Below are positions 1 to 58,300 of a DNA stretch of 64,000 nucleotides, piece by piece. Positions within the stretch are counted from its first letter, which is position 1. Each line of letters begins with the position of its first letter. Position numbers and translations under genes: made by a program. The notes under the pieces were generated by a model. The model saw only the letters and a program-made list of their open reading frames with translations, was not told the origin of the DNA and searched no databases. Origin of the DNA: Megalonaias nervosa (lineage: Eukaryota; Mollusca; Bivalvia; Unionida; Unionidae); the NCBI GenBank assembly GCA_016617855.1, contig JAECUM010000827.1, positions 117,816 through 181,815 of the forward strand, read 5' to 3'.

Positions 1-253
1 TTTAAGAAGAAAGATTTCTTGCATGAGAGAACAGATGTAACCCTCTGTCGGAATATGCGTACTTTATGTCGCCAATACAAGCACTAGCTTGAAAGGAAAA
101 AGGCTCTCGTTGAGAAGGAAAAGAAACAATTGCACTGAGCCAAAAATGTCAGTGGTGACAAAAAGGAAGGGTAAAGAAATCTTTGCCAAAGTCGCAAAAA
201 GATCTCGACTGGCATATCAACAGGTTCTGTCCAGTGGAGAAAAAGACAAGTGA
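1..253 (+). pseudogene. C-terminal coding remnant of a DNA transposon protein
   Basis: Frame 1 is almost open and strongly charged: KKKDFLHERTDVTLC, then after an in-frame stop LERKKALVEKEKKQLH. After a further stop and a shift comes AKVAKRSRLAYQQVLSSGE, ending TGA at 253. The Lys/Glu-rich text is unlike the AT-rich surroundings. It sits just upstream of a transposon 3' end at 816, so it is probably the tail of that element's protein. The family of the protein is not recognised. Confidence 0.35.
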
Positions 254-816
254 ATGTATGGGATTATTTGTATATAGTTGATGTACTTGGTTTATTTTAC
301 AGATATGTTATGAAAAGTGAGAAGTATAATATGTTTGCTGCAAAAATTGACAAATTAATGTGACTTAATTATGATGTGAACACTGACATACACATGAAAT
401 AATTTCAGCATCAATAGTATCGGAGAACAAATTCATGTGCCAAATACTGTGAAATTATTCAAGTTGAACATTTTTGGTAAGTTTATTAGTTTTTCAAATG
501 ATCATTTTGTTTTATATTATGATAATAAGTTGCACCAGGATCAGTTTTTTATGATTGTAAAATGCGTTTTTGGCCGAGGGCCTTTGCCCCCCTGAACCCC
601 CTGATCGGGGGCGCTGCCCCTCAAGACCCCGTTGGGGGAGGACCCCCAAACCCCCCTTAAAAAAAAATTTTCAGCTTTTTTTATGGAAGACCAAAATCAT
701 GTCTGTTTACAGTACCAGTTATTGATATTTTGTTACACCTTACTGAAAACTGGTCAATCTTAATGAGAAAAATCAACTGCCTTACTGAGACGGACTAGTC
801 AGGGTTGGCAGGTCTG
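254..816 (+). mobile_element. 3' end of a CAGACC-family TIR element (copy 0), truncated by the window edge
   Basis: Bases from about 706 to 816 match the last 110 bp of the complete copies at 9001 and 21041, ending AGGGTTGGCAGGTCTG, the reverse complement of the family's 5' terminus. Upstream the sequence differs. It contains a C/G-rich segment (about 566-660) with runs of C and G around GGGGGCGCTGCCCC. This may be a longer, formerly autonomous family member. Confidence 0.55.
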
Positions 817-953
817 CTGTTGTCCCTTAATTCACGCCAAGAAGCATGTTAAGCAACATTGCATTAATACCAATGAAAGCAAACGAATGAAATTGTCCAC
901 TCTATTTGAATGCACATGTAGATGACCTGATTAGATTTTCAGGTCATGACAGC
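817..953. other. Unassigned intergenic/intronic spacer
   Basis: Short AT-rich spacer between the transposon end and the hairpin head of the first modular repeat. No coding signal is seen. Confidence 0.4.
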
Positions 954-2220
954 AATTTTTGCTCCACTGGTCATAGATCAGAAAAGCTTACGGGAAGGTC
1001 TATTGTCCATCATCCAGTGTCTGTCTGTCCATTAGCAGTTTGTTGTTTCTCGTACTCCTAAAATGCCTGGAGGATTGCCTTGAAACTATATATACACATT
1101 CATTAGTCCTAAATAAATTGGTGCTGCTGGGACATCCAATATGGCTGTCAAAGTGGCCCTTTTGAAAATCTTGTTGCTATTGCTGCACCTGCTGAATGAA
1201 AAGTTGTATTGACATGGACTTGTTACCAGATGATTTCTTATGATATCTGGTTGATCCCAAAATGAAAATTGTGCCAGATGTCCAATGTGTCCACCACAGC
1301 AGCCATCTTGAAAATCATGTTGTCTCTTTTATTGGATGGAAAGTCATATTAACATGGCATTCTCACTAAGCAACTTTTTGTGATATCTAGTTGGCCCTAA
1401 ATGAAAATGGTGCCAATCAAACATTCAATAAGACCACTATGGCAGCCATCTTGTCTTGTTATTGCTACTTCTCCTAATGGAAAGTTGTATGGACATAAAT
1501 TTTTCACCAGAAAACTTATGAAGTCTAGTTGGTCCTGAATGAAAATGTTGTCTGAGGTTCCATATGGCCAATACTGGCCATCTTAAAAATTGTTATTGTT
1601 TTTCCTACTGCTCCAAACTGGATGGTCATATCAACATAGGGTTCTCACATCAACATATAATTCTCACTAAAAGGCTTCTTATTATTGCTAGTTGGTACTA
1701 AATAAAATTGTGCTGTGCCAGTCTATTGTCCAAGAAAGCAGCCATTTTAAAAATCTTAATAGCACTTCTGAATGCAAAGCTGTATTGACATCGGGTTTTC
1801 ACTAAACGACTTCTTTTGTGTCTAGTTGGCCATAAATGAAAATGGTGCTGATCTGACATCCAGAATGGCTTCCAAGGCAGCCATCTTGAAAAGATCGTTA
1901 TTGATACTTCTTAACGGAATGTCATATCAATGCTGAGTTCTCACCTGATGACTTCTTGTGATGTCTAGTTGGTCTTGAATGAAAGTGGTGTTGCTCAGAT
2001 ATCTATCATGACTGGCTGATGCCATTTTGAAAATTTTGTTACTGTTACTCTTGAATGAAAGTGCTATCAGCATGGAGTTTTCACCAGAAGACTTCTCATA
2101 ATGACATTTGTTCTAAATAAAAATGGTGTCAGTGTGTCATCAGATATGGCCACTATTGCATCCATCCTGAAAATCTGGTAGCTGCTTCTCATTGGAAAGT
2201 TATATTGACATTTTATGATA
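954..2220 (+). repeat. Modular repeat locus 1, part 1: hairpin head plus tandem ~143-bp units
   Basis: Begins TTTTTGCTCCACTGGTC with an imperfect hairpin (961-987), then about eight diverged units. Anchors of the type GCCATCTTGAAAA fall near 1302, 1444, 1577, 1740, 1880, 2022 and 2160, spacings of 133-163 bp. Each unit also contains TATGGCNNCCA, TTTTCAC, GACTTCTTGTGATGTCTAG and TTGGTCCTAAATGAAAATGG. The array resumes on the far side of the Tigger insertion at 5214. Confidence 0.8.
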
Positions 2221-3085
2221 CAGTCCTACCTGTTTATGTCGACATCCTCGGGCCCGAGGAAATATTGTCGACGTAGACGGATGTCGAGATAAGGGGGGGG
2301 GGGGGCATCTGAAAAAAAGACACAAGTTAAATTCTTCTGTAAGGGGTGACCTGTCGTCAGTGAGTAGCATTTACACTTTGAGAAAACAATGGAAATTTTG
2401 AGTACATGAAGACAAACCAGTGTGAAATACACTTGTATATTGACAAATTACATTTTGGTTAGCTTTGTGTAATAAAATCACAATAAAATATTGCATGGGT
2501 CACATCTTGATATGAAAAACATTCCCTACAATATTTAATGTCGGCATTAGTACATGGTTGCATAGTTGTTATTTACATGCTTCAAGTACATATACTTAAA
2601 TTGCCCTAGATTTTGGTCAGTCTGTTCCCATCTTGTTGAGGCTACAAAGGGGATGGGGTTATTCACAAGGAAATGAAAACCTGTCAACAAGTTGGTTTAA
2701 AACAGTACATGTATTTAGTTACAGAAGTCATCGTGAAAAGTGCATAAAAGCGAACGAGATATGCGGCTGATATGATTAATGAAGGCATAATATTGTACAC
2801 ATTGACACATGCTAATGAGGTATTAAAAGAAAATGATTCTTACAATACAATATTGTAACAATGTCAGCTCAAGTGGTATACATTTAAAATACGTCCCGGA
2901 GATAACAAGTTACGAATTCTCTCAAAATACAAATACATGTAGCAGTAAAAGATTTTAATGACAAATACATATACATGTAATTGAGTTTATTATCTATAGC
3001 ATAATCAATGCATAAAATTACAATAAAATTTAATTTAATAAAATTTAATTTAATTTAAATTGAAATTAATTAAAATTAAATGTTG

Positions 3086-4678
3086 TTAGCACAACAAGTG
3101 GGCATGGGAGATAACAAGAGTACATGCACCTGCAAGCTTCTTCTGTTTGAGCCTTGATAGTTGTTCTCTCTGGAGAAGACACTGCAACTTTTCCAAGTGA
3201 CCATGCACTTCTTCTGATATTACCAGTGAGTTTGATTGCGCAAAAAATGTTGTCAAACCATGACTCATTGAAAAGGCCTCTTTGCATGAAACAGTGGCAA
3301 AGGTAGTATTTCCGATTCATCATTAGCATCAGTATCAATTACGTTGTCTTCTGTGACGTCTTCTGAAACGTAATCCATTTTGACGGCAGCAGTAATGTCA
3401 TCATCTTCTAGAGCTGTTCGGCATTGTTCTTTGTCATCTGTTTCAATAGCCATCCGAACAAACTCCTCCATCGGAATTCCAGTACCTTCATATAAATCAT
3501 CATCTTCAAGATTATGTGGGATATCTGATGGGGAGAATCCATGAAATTCCTCGTTTTTGGGAAAGAAAGCTTGCATAAAGCAGTTCTGTATGGTCTCTGG
3601 CTTCACTAGTCCCCAAGTTTTCCTCAAGTTGTACAGAGCCCCAAGCAAATATTCCTTAAATTCTTCTTGCTGATCAATCGCAGCCAGCTTGTTGTAGGCG
3701 AGAAGTTTTCAATAATGTAGTTTTAGATTCTGAACGATTCCTTGATCCATCAGCTGTATGAGTGACGTGGTATTGGGCGGAAGAAAAATTAGTTGGACGT
3801 GTTGGAGATCGTCCACACCTGGGTGCTCAGAACAATTATCCACAAGCAAGGCAATTTTCCTTGCACTTTCTTTTTCCTATCGAGTTTCCTTATCCACTCC
3901 ATAAAAATGTCCGACGTCATCCAGGCTTTTGTGTTCGCCTAATAATCCACAGGAAGATGGTGCACATTTTTAAAACAGCGAGGCTTCGTAGACTTGCCAA
4001 TAACTAGAAGTGGCATTTTATCATTGCCAATCATGTTCGATGTGACTAGAACAGAGATGTGGTCTTTAGGCTGTTTCCCACCAACACATGGTTGACCTTT
4101 GATGCAGTATGTTTTGTCTGGAGTACACTTAAAGAATAAAGCTGTTTCATCCACATTGTATATATCCTCAGACTTATAATTCTGCAATATATCTTTAAGT
4201 TGGGCTTTCCATCCATCAAGCTGTGATGTGTCTGCTGAGTTGGTTTCTCCACAAATCCTTTTGTATCTGATGTTGTGACAAACTTTAAAGCGACTGAACC
4301 GACCACTTTCGTTGCAGCGAAGTTCTCCACACTAAGTTTTTTTGCAAATTCTATCGCTTTTTTGATGATCATATCACGATCTATGGATAAGGTGGAATGT
4401 GCAATGTTTCATTGAACCATTTTGCTGTGGCCTCCTCCACATCTTCAAATTTAGCAGTCTTCTGCTTCTTCCTTTGGGAAGCGCAGTTACCTTCAATGTA
4501 GTCTTTCTTTATAGACTCAGCAGCTTTCATCCATCCTGACAGGGTGTTATGTTTAAGAGAAAATTTTTTCACAGACATCTTTGCGAGATGCCCCACCCTC
4601 AACTTCCTTAACAGCCACATATTTAGTTTCCAGAGACTGTAAATTTAATCTGCGTTTTACACTGCCATTGGTAGCCAT
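3086..4678 (-). pseudogene. Tigger/pogo-type transposase (DDE), frameshifted
   Basis: Starts at the ATG at 4678. It has a CENP-B/pogo-type N-terminal helix-turn-helix (LNLQSLETKYVAVKEVEGGA; after a shift FSLKHNTLSGWMKAAESI). The first catalytic Asp lies in IYNVDETALFF (about 4158), the second in LLVDNCSEHPG (about 3830), and the third acidic position in FLPPNTTSLIQLMDQG (about 3760). The C-terminus is acidic, from about 3648 to 3300. At least four frame breaks (near 4590, 4376, 3920 and 3700) inactivate it. The enzyme would cut and paste TA-flanked elements in the nucleus. Confidence 0.88.
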
Positions 4679-4853
4679 CGTAAATATAAATAAAGTTAAA
4701 TAGGAAACTTTCACAGCACAATAAACTTGTTTTAATCTCCGATCACTTTGGAAAATGCAACATTCGATCTCATTCATTGCTTTTATTTAAGTCGCCTCAA
4801 GAGGCCAACTTTACAGGACCAAACAAAAGCCTGTTTTTTTATCCGACCGCGAC

Positions 4854-5023
4854 ATTAAAGCCTGGCGGCAAGATCAACTAATTGTTGAATAAAGTACAGG
4901 TCGGAACTGGCCGCTTGCCAACATAAATGATTAGGCGGGAAAATTAAAGCCTGGTGGCAAGATCAACTAATTGTTGAACAAAGTATGGATTGGAACTGGC
5001 AGCTTGTCTACATAAATGATTAG
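4854..5023. repeat. Subterminal direct duplication inside the Tigger element
   Basis: Two 81-bp near-identical copies, 4854-4934 and 4943-5023, separated by 8 bp. Each starts ATTAAAGCCTGG and ends ACATAAATGATTAG. The GCTTGYCNACATAA core recurs at the right terminus (GCTTGTCGACATAAG), so these may be transposase-binding repeats. Confidence 0.75.
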
Positions 5024-5213
5024 AAAACAAAGGATTTGTTCAAGCTGGGACCAGGGGCTTCTGTCGACATGTACATTTATTTTTTTATCTCGACGTCGAC
5101 ATAAGCATGACAATTTTGGTAGTAATAGTAGACCAAGGGACCGTGACTTTGCTTTTTTGGCGAAATAGGCGGCTTGTCGACATAAGTGATGTCTATATAA
5201 GTGGGTAGGACTG

Positions 5214-5297
5214 TATTTGGTTGGTTCTAAATTAAAATGGTGCCAATCTGACCTACTGGTGGTAATTCTGAAAATCTTTTTCTTGCTGCTTCCATTC
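5214..5297 (+). repeat. Modular repeat locus 1, part 2
   Basis: Continuation of the interrupted ~143-bp unit after the Tigger element (TATTTGGTTGGTTCTAAATT, then AATGGTGCCAATCTGACC), cut again at 5298 by the next TIR element. Confidence 0.75.
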
Positions 5298-6728
5298 CAG
5301 ATCTGCCAACCCTCATGATTTTGGTGTGAATTTCACAATAGAGCGATTCACAGATTCCACCGCATACAGAAAAAATCACAAATTCCCAAATTCTTAATCT
5401 GCTTAAATCATGAATAAAATAAACTTTATCCCGTTAAGTGCAAGTCAAAATAGCAGCACTGGTCACTCACCCATAACGGTCCAGTATTGCTTGTCGCGAT
5501 GTTAGTAAAACTAGATTCAGTTGTTAGTTTGCCCTGTAGCAAGCATTGTAAAGCATATGATCTGTATTTAGAACAGAAGTTTTACAAAATGCTCCTTAAG
5601 AAAACCAGTGCCCAACTGATGTTGTTTTAAATGGCACATGTACATACTCGTAGCAGTTAAAATTTTTTTTAAACAAACGACAAATGAAGACAACTTTTTC
5701 AAGTGTAGGAATTTTTCAGATAATGAGAGATTAGCATATATCGTAATTTGCTTGCGCTCATATTTTTCCGAGCATGTGCCGACACCACTAATCATTAATC
5801 GTTCAACGTCTCATCATACGGATTAATACCATTTTGTAATTAAGGTACACAACAGTTAAAATGTTTTCACCTCCACGGAAAAAGATAAGTCTTCCACAAA
5901 AAATTATATATAGATTGGAGTACACCAAAAATTGGCCTTGCATTCAGCTGTCAGACATCGATGTACATTTTGCTTTTTCGTACAATAGTATGCTGCAGAT
6001 TTTAGAATTGGAATGTGCACAGAGGCTCATATTGTTGCTTACAATTTACCTGTAAAATATGTAGTATATAATAATAATAATATTGTATAGTACATGTATG
6101 ACAGATAAATTGTAAGGAATGATACGAGCCCTTGTGGGCATGTGGCAGAATGATGTGACAAAGCACACAGCTTGCAGAAAGCATGTCGATATTGGAAAAA
6201 TGAAGAGCACCCAGCAAATTTCATTTCTGGAGTACTCAAGTTCTGCAAGCTACCAATGCTGAAGCATTGTTTGTGAGTTTTCTTGTTGAACATAACCTGT
6301 CTTTCTCAGTTGGAAATCAGCGACAGTGAAAGAGTATTTCCCATTGTAAGGAAAATAAGACAAAATTTAGTGCCTCCTTAAGGTGCTGAAAATTAGCAAC
6401 AGTTTTAGTCACCAAGATTAAACGAAGGCAAGAAGCCTGAACTGTTTTAAAACAAATTTACCATAGCACAATTGAGAAAGTTCAAGTCTGCCACAGCATC
6501 ATATCATGACAAGTAGCTTGAAGTTTGTGTATATCAGTAAATTTGGCTGCAAATAAATTCACACTTGTAATCAGTGTAAATAATATGTTTTAATTTTATT
6601 TTGGGATTTTCATATAATGCAGTACTGACCATCAAAGTGGAAGAATCTAGTGTCAAGGTATAATTTTTCACTAATTGTGTTCAGAGTTCACCAATTTTTA
6701 TCCTTCTGGAGGAAGGTTGGCAGCTCTG
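5298..6728. mobile_element. 1.43-kb TIR element, second subfamily of the CAGACC group
   Basis: The left end is CAGATCTGCCAACCCTC; the right end, reverse-complemented, is CAGAGCTGCCAACCTTC. These pair over 17 bp with two mismatches and resemble the ends of the 0.8-kb family. Internal sequence differs from that family. The element interrupts a modular repeat unit. No clear target duplication survives, and several short open frames inside match nothing I recognise. Confidence 0.6.
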
Positions 6729-7125
6729 CTTCTCTTAGATGGATGGTCATGTCAGCATAGGGTTTTCACTAGAGGATTTGTGATTTATTGTTGGTCATAA
6801 TTTCATGAAAATGATGCTGATCTATCATGCATTATGGGCAGAATGGGAGCCATCTTGGAAATATTGTTATGGCTACTTTTCCTTAATGTATATTGATATT
6901 CAAATGGGGTGTCGTCAGAAGTCTTCTAATGATGTCTTTTAGGCCCTAAATGAAAATGATGCTGATGGTAAAAACGAAATGTAACCACAGCTGTTAATGA
7001 GAAATATTGATGTTGCTCAGAAATATTGGACATGCTTGCAACATTCAGCATTTAAAAAGAAATGGTCTTGTTATCTTGAATTCCTTGAAATTTTGTTTTA
7101 ACAAGTAGAGTGTAATTCCCTTATA
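6729..7125 (+). repeat. Modular repeat locus 1, part 3 and tail
   Basis: Resumes with CTTCTCTTAGATGGATGG and two more diverged units. It ends in the tail CTTGAATTCCTTGAAATT (about 7075-7092), which also closes the loci at 13170 and 59925. Confidence 0.65.
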
Positions 7126-7318
7126 TGTAGAGGACCTAATTGGATTTATATGCAGTTATAACTTGGTCTGCATGTCAGCAGTTGGGTATATGTTTTAAGA
7201 CCACAAATCTGCTTTATGTCGGATTAGATTTCAGTGGCAAAATGAAGACAGTGCATCTTGTACACAAACGAGAATGTACAAATGAATGTTAGAGTGGGTT
7301 ATTGATTGTATTTTGCAG

Positions 7319-53292
<45,974 letters not shown>

Positions 53293-53927
53293 GTAAGCTA
53301 CATTTGAGCTCCCTGGATATAAAGCCTGCTGTGTTTATGATATGGTCATGTGTCCATCATCAGACCATTAATATTTACTTGTTGGCACTCCAGAGTAAAT
53401 GGTTTTGATCCATTTCAGTCAGAGTTTAAGTTACATGATCAAGCTCCAAATACAAGCGCGGTTCATGCATCTAGATGTGAGATGATCTTGTATCTGAATT
53501 GCTGGATTTGTTTACCACAGAATGTAATTTTTCTGATGCAGTTTTGATCAAACTTGGAATACATGCTTATGTCATCAAGATCCTGGACAAGTATGACAAG
53601 TGAGATTGCTGCCCATTTAATGAGATGATATTGCATCATATTGGCTTGTTAACCGCTTTGGAGGCTATATTTCTGATCTAGCTTAGATGCTTTTATCATC
53701 AAGATCTCTGAATTTGACAGAAATTGCAAGTTATAACGATGCAGACCATTACTGTTTCTCTGGAATTTTTCCATTTTTTTTTAAACTCGGAATAACCCAG
53801 ATTCTGATTTTTGTTTAAATTATTATTTTTTATTTTTTTTGTCAAATGAAATTTTATATTGGCAGATCACAACTTGAGCATTGGTGTATGTATAATACAA
53901 TTTGGATGAACTTGTTCAAGCAGTTCC

Positions 53928-53930
<3 letters not shown>

Positions 53931-53968
<38 letters not shown>
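53931..53968. repeat. (TA)n microsatellite
   Basis: Uninterrupted TA dinucleotide, about 19 units. Confidence 0.97.
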
Positions 53969-53971
<3 letters not shown>

Positions 53972-56456
53972 GTCCTTGAGCACAATTCAGTTGATAAATT
54001 CATTTTTTCAAACCTTCCATTTTATTGTTTTTCAATATAATTACTGGTATGAAAGATAATGTTCATAATTAGAGTAATTCCATTATGTGAAATGATTGGG
54101 GTGCAGAGAATATCCATGGAATGCAGCACAATAGTGGCAGCCAGATCTGAGAGTAACTTCCAAATTGTCAGGTGTTTTTCTCCACACTACCGGGCAATCG
54201 GGAAAAAGTTGGGAGAAATTATAATTTTTTTCCTGATTATGAAAAGTCCTTGAATTTTGAACATATTGATGAAAGGGAGGGGGGGGGGACCCAAATATTT
54301 TCCGCCAGCAATTGATGCCTGAAACAGGTAATTGAGTCATAACTGAACTACTGATCCTGAGTTAAATTTGAGTTCTGACCAGAATATTTGGAGGTTGCAG
54401 TATGGATCATTTTGCAGTACACATATGTGTCAAGTCAATCCAAACAATCAGTGCATTAGATTCAGCTAGTAGATTTTTTCCACCGACTGGTCAATATCCA
54501 TATTTTTCCTTACTTGGAAGGTATGAAAACCAGTCTAGCATCACATGAGGCCAACATGGTGGCATCAAGGCTTAGCTGCTTACCAGATGGCCTTTGTTTA
54601 ATGCTTTGTTAAATCGAGTTGTACCTGTATGAAACCAATATAAAAATTATTTATTTTCTCCGAATTTGAGAGTATTAAAATTATGTCTTTAATCTGCTGA
54701 AAGACGAAACAAAACTACGGCGTTCATGAAATATGACCTGGCACTCAGATTTGCATTGCTAATGGCATGGGTACACAAATCTCACAACCCATATTTTCAA
54801 ATGTTATAGAAAAAAAAAAATAAAACCTTAAATAAAAGTTGTATACTGGTTGTAATAAAAACACAAAAACGAAAGAACACAAAATTCTCTACATTTATTC
54901 TGTGAACAACTACTGGGGTTTTGTTGTATCACGTGATTGATGAATCTGACTGGCCAGATTGTTGCAACAGCGACAGGTTTTTTGTTGTTCTCCAAGTAAA
55001 TACATTGAGAATTGTGTTCTTTCTGGTTTTTACAAAAGGTGTCTGACTTTCATTTAATGTAATTGAATTTTTGTATAACATTAAAATGGAGTTTGCTGTT
55101 GATATCACATGACTATCGGACTTCCCATGTAGTTGAGATTTGTGAAGTCATAAAGATTATAATACTTGCCATTTTTGAGAAAATAAATCATTTTCCTATC
55201 GATTTCATGCAGGTACAAGTCGTAACGTTCTTTAAATTTGCTAGGCTTGCTGGTTAGCGACTACCATATGTCACTACCACATGGTGGTGGCAAATTCTAA
55301 ATTTTTTTATATGCAATTGCTCTGACCCCACACCCCAACCTAAATGTCCAAATGTGAAAAATGGGGTGGAATATTAGAGGAAACCTGGATTAGAAAACAG
55401 ACTGCTATTCGTTTTAAGCCAATTTATTGTCCAAACGTTTCGAATCTCTGGGCTAAACTTTGGTGCGAAACTATTACACAGTGAGATGTAGCTTGAAACA
55501 TTGGTTTCAGATCTTGAATAGAACGCAGGAGAAGTGAGAAATTGTCGTCCCTTGTATTATATTTTAAAAAACTATAGGAGCCCCTCCATCAGTACAGGTT
55601 TGGGGACTGGTTTATTGAATCACAAGAAGACAAGTTGATTTTTCAGAAAATTCAGTCCTTGTTTATACAGCAATGTATAATTTTGAAGGTCTTTTGTTAA
55701 AATTTAAATCAACCCTTTAGTAAATTTCTTTAATGATGGATTTTTAATCAGATCATCTTAAGGAGTGTAGGTTGTGTGAAAAATCTTGTTTGGGATTTTA
55801 ATGGCACAGTTAAATTCAGGGTTAAACTTTTTTCATTACAAGATAAGATTCTAATACTTTGCTTTTACTGTTTTGTTTTTTGCATACTGTGATAGGAAAT
55901 GTTTAGTTCGTATAACCTGCATATATATTGCTATAGAATTCTTTAGAACTAAAGGTTTGAAAGGAAACATGGTCATTATGTTGTTTCCACATAGCAACAT
56001 AATGCAAGTCAGCAAAGTAAAGTCAGAAATTTTATTCTGTATATTGAAATGACTTTACATGCCAAACTATAGAAATATAGTCGGACTTGTTTCGTGTGAT
56101 GCATTTTTGGTTTTGTACATGATCATCTTTTCTGACTTAGATTTTTTGGAGAGTCTTGAGAGAGAAACATCTTTAGATTTAGAAAATGAATATTTTATGA
56201 TCTAAAATGTATTTTAATTCCATTCAGTAATAGTCATATTTGAACCTTGAAAAAATTAATTTCATCCTGGAAATGACCTGGAAATTTATCTTTAGAAAAG
56301 CGTGGGAACCATGTATGTGGCAAAAGCATAAACCTGTCATAGCACATACTGGAGCTGAAACATTCTCTTGCTTATTGCCTTCTCAACCATGGATGAGATC
56401 CATCATTAGTGTTTTTCTTTTCGGCTAATAAATATTTTTATCTTGGCAAAATGCAG

Positions 56457-56513
56457 GTATTGGATACCATCACTGAAACAAGAATGCTTTCAAGAAGAAG
56501 AGTTGAATATTGA
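56457..56513 (+). CDS. Possible alternative 3'-terminal exon (weak)
   Basis: After ATGCAG at 56456 a phase-0 frame compatible with exon L runs 18 codons (VLDTITETRMLSRRRVEY) to TGA at 56513. A second frame from 56458 stays open 44 codons to TAA at 56592. Neither matches the family continuation, and the acceptor tract is poor. If used, it would give a shortened protein lacking the C-terminal region. It may equally be chance. Confidence 0.15.
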   Translation, partial: VLDTITETRMLSRRRVEY

Positions 56514-57613
56514 TCAGTCAGATATGTTAACTTCGCACTCTGATTCACTGAGAAGGTTAAAGAAAGATGTTGAAGCATTAGGTCATCAATAAGAATTTTA
56601 CACTGACAAAAAAGAAATCTGTGCTTCAGAAATTCTAAATAGAAAGAAGACAGTAGGAATCAGCAAGGTCTTAAATTAGAAGTATAGACAGGTTTTTAGT
56701 GTGTTGAGCTGTTGCATCTCATAAAAGAACTGCCTCATTCGTTGTACTGAACTGCTCTTTATGTAACAGTAGACAAACCAAGATTTTGACAAACATTCAA
56801 GTCACTGTATAATCATCATGAGAAAGTTGAACATTTTGAAGAAAATACTTATGTAATACCCAAAGAATATTATTTAAGTGTATATCAACAGAACAGCAAA
56901 ATTTTTGTGTACGTATGCTTATGGCTTGATGTCAAATCAGTACAATCCTATCTTTATAGTACGAAGTTTAAAGAAACAAACATTATACACGACAAAGATA
57001 ATTGCATGCAAGGGTGCAATTCATCATATACAAAGTTAAATGTGAATATAAATGACAGTTTATAAATTATCAGAGATATTGAAAGATGGAACACATCTTA
57101 GAAGACATCCTAAGGCATAAGAGTTGCCTCCATTAGTTCCGTTTTACAACATGCAGGAGGGCGCATCAAGCCCATTCTGTATTGCAGAACTTGCGGTGGA
57201 ATGTGCAAATTATGATGAGGAGCAAGTTTCTACCTCCGCTAGATGATCTTTCATAATACCCAGATGTAAATTTGTCAGATTCCTAATTTTGCATTCATAT
57301 TCCAATCTGTGTAAAGTTCCATTCCATTGTTATATCAGTAGGGATATGTATTTCTGTTACTAACAAAATAATCTGCATCAGATTGATTGCACTGTTAATA
57401 CCAAATCCCATTTTGATCAGACATGGAATATACGTTTGCTTCAACAAGATCTTGTGTTCAGAGATGAGCAAGATCCATGCACATTAATGAGATGTTCCAT
57501 GTCATTGACTTGAACTTGTTATCAGTCTGGAAGCCATATTTCTGATACTCTTCTGAAAAAAAGAAAAATCGGAATAGAGGCCATGTCAGCCAGATCTTGC
57601 ACAAGTTTAATAA

Positions 57614-57894
57614 TTCATTTTTAGCCTAGAGATTGCCTTAGACCAGAAGAGTTTGAGATTGTCTGTTGTGTGTCTGTCTGTTGTTTGTTGTTGCTTCTCC
57701 TATGCTATGTCAAGAATTGTCGTGAAACTTTATATCATATTCATCCCATGGTCTAGTTGGTCCTAAGTGAAAATGGTACATCAGCTTGAAAGTCTTGTCA
57801 CTACTATTCCAGAATGAATGGTTATATCAACCTGGGGATTTTCACTTAAAGACTTGCTAAAATGTATTGTTGGTTCTAAATAAAAATGGTGTTA
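57614..57894 (+). repeat. Modular repeat locus 6, part 1 (head and units)
   Basis: Worn hairpin head (TTTTTAGCCTAGAGATTGCC), then units, interrupted at 57895 by a TIR element. Confidence 0.65.
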
Positions 57895-58300
57895 CAGGGT
57901 TCATACGGTCTTTCAAGGTCTTTGACAGTTTGGGAAAAATGAGGTAGCATTTTCAAGGCTTTGAAAGCTTGGGAAAATCGAGCAGATTACCCTGAGGTCT
58001 TTAAAAGTCTTTGAAAATTGAAATAAACCCAGACATTTTAATTTCTTTCCATAATCACAAATAAAATTGTCCAAGGTTGTTAGATTCAGATGTAGTAGAC
58101 TTTTCCTGGTTTCTTTCTTTTGATGACCCGTTCAGTTTCATTTCATCATTAAACAATATTGTAGTATTTTGCATTTTGTTGTTTTCTCATATAACATAAC
58201 TTGTACACAAAATGTTAGTGAAAATAGGTCTTGGAAATCTCTGTTTGTGGTCTTTGAAAGTTTGGGAAAAGTCTTTCATTCAGAGTTCTGTATGAACCAT
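57895..58300. mobile_element. 406-bp TIR element with exact 6-bp target duplication
   Basis: The left end is CAGGGTTCATACGGTC; the right end, reverse-complemented, is ATGGTTCATACAGA. Flanked by GTGTTA at 57889-57894 and 58301-58306; the host unit (AATGGTGTTAATCTGATAC) is restored on removal. Repeated GGTCTTTGAAAG..TTGGGAAAA blocks lie near both ends. No coding capacity. Confidence 0.85.

Larger units (their letters stand above)
2221..5213 (-). mobile_element. Tigger/pogo-like DNA transposon, complete but dead
   Basis: Terminal inverted repeats begin CAGTCCTACC and share TTATGTCGACAT-type motifs; the element is flanked by TA (2219-2220 and 5214-5215), the target duplication of Tc1/mariner-pogo elements. 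It is 2993 bp, close to a full-length Tigger. It interrupts modular repeat locus 1: the unit text reads through cleanly when it is removed. Its transposase lies on the minus strand and is broken. A poly-G tract (2292-2304) lies next to the left end. Confidence 0.9.
53293..57613 (+). other. Sequence after the last recognised exon
   Basis: No convincing exon except the weak candidate at 56457. Holds a (TA)n tract (53931-53968), a G-run (54281-54290) and worn dispersed repeat text near 53510-53720 that recurs at 57410-57550 and 60190-60250 (CAGTTTTGATCAAAC, GGAATAYAYGYTT). Probably intron. Confidence 0.4.

Noticed and set aside
2292..2304. Poly-G tract as a regulatory site
   Set aside because: Similar G or C runs recur through the window (30189, 41839, 52896, 54281, 61265) and look like ordinary homopolymer expansion.
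5568..6293. Overlapping open frames of 60-85 codons inside the 1.43-kb element
   Set aside because: Present on both strands, AT-driven, with no family signal or shared frame.
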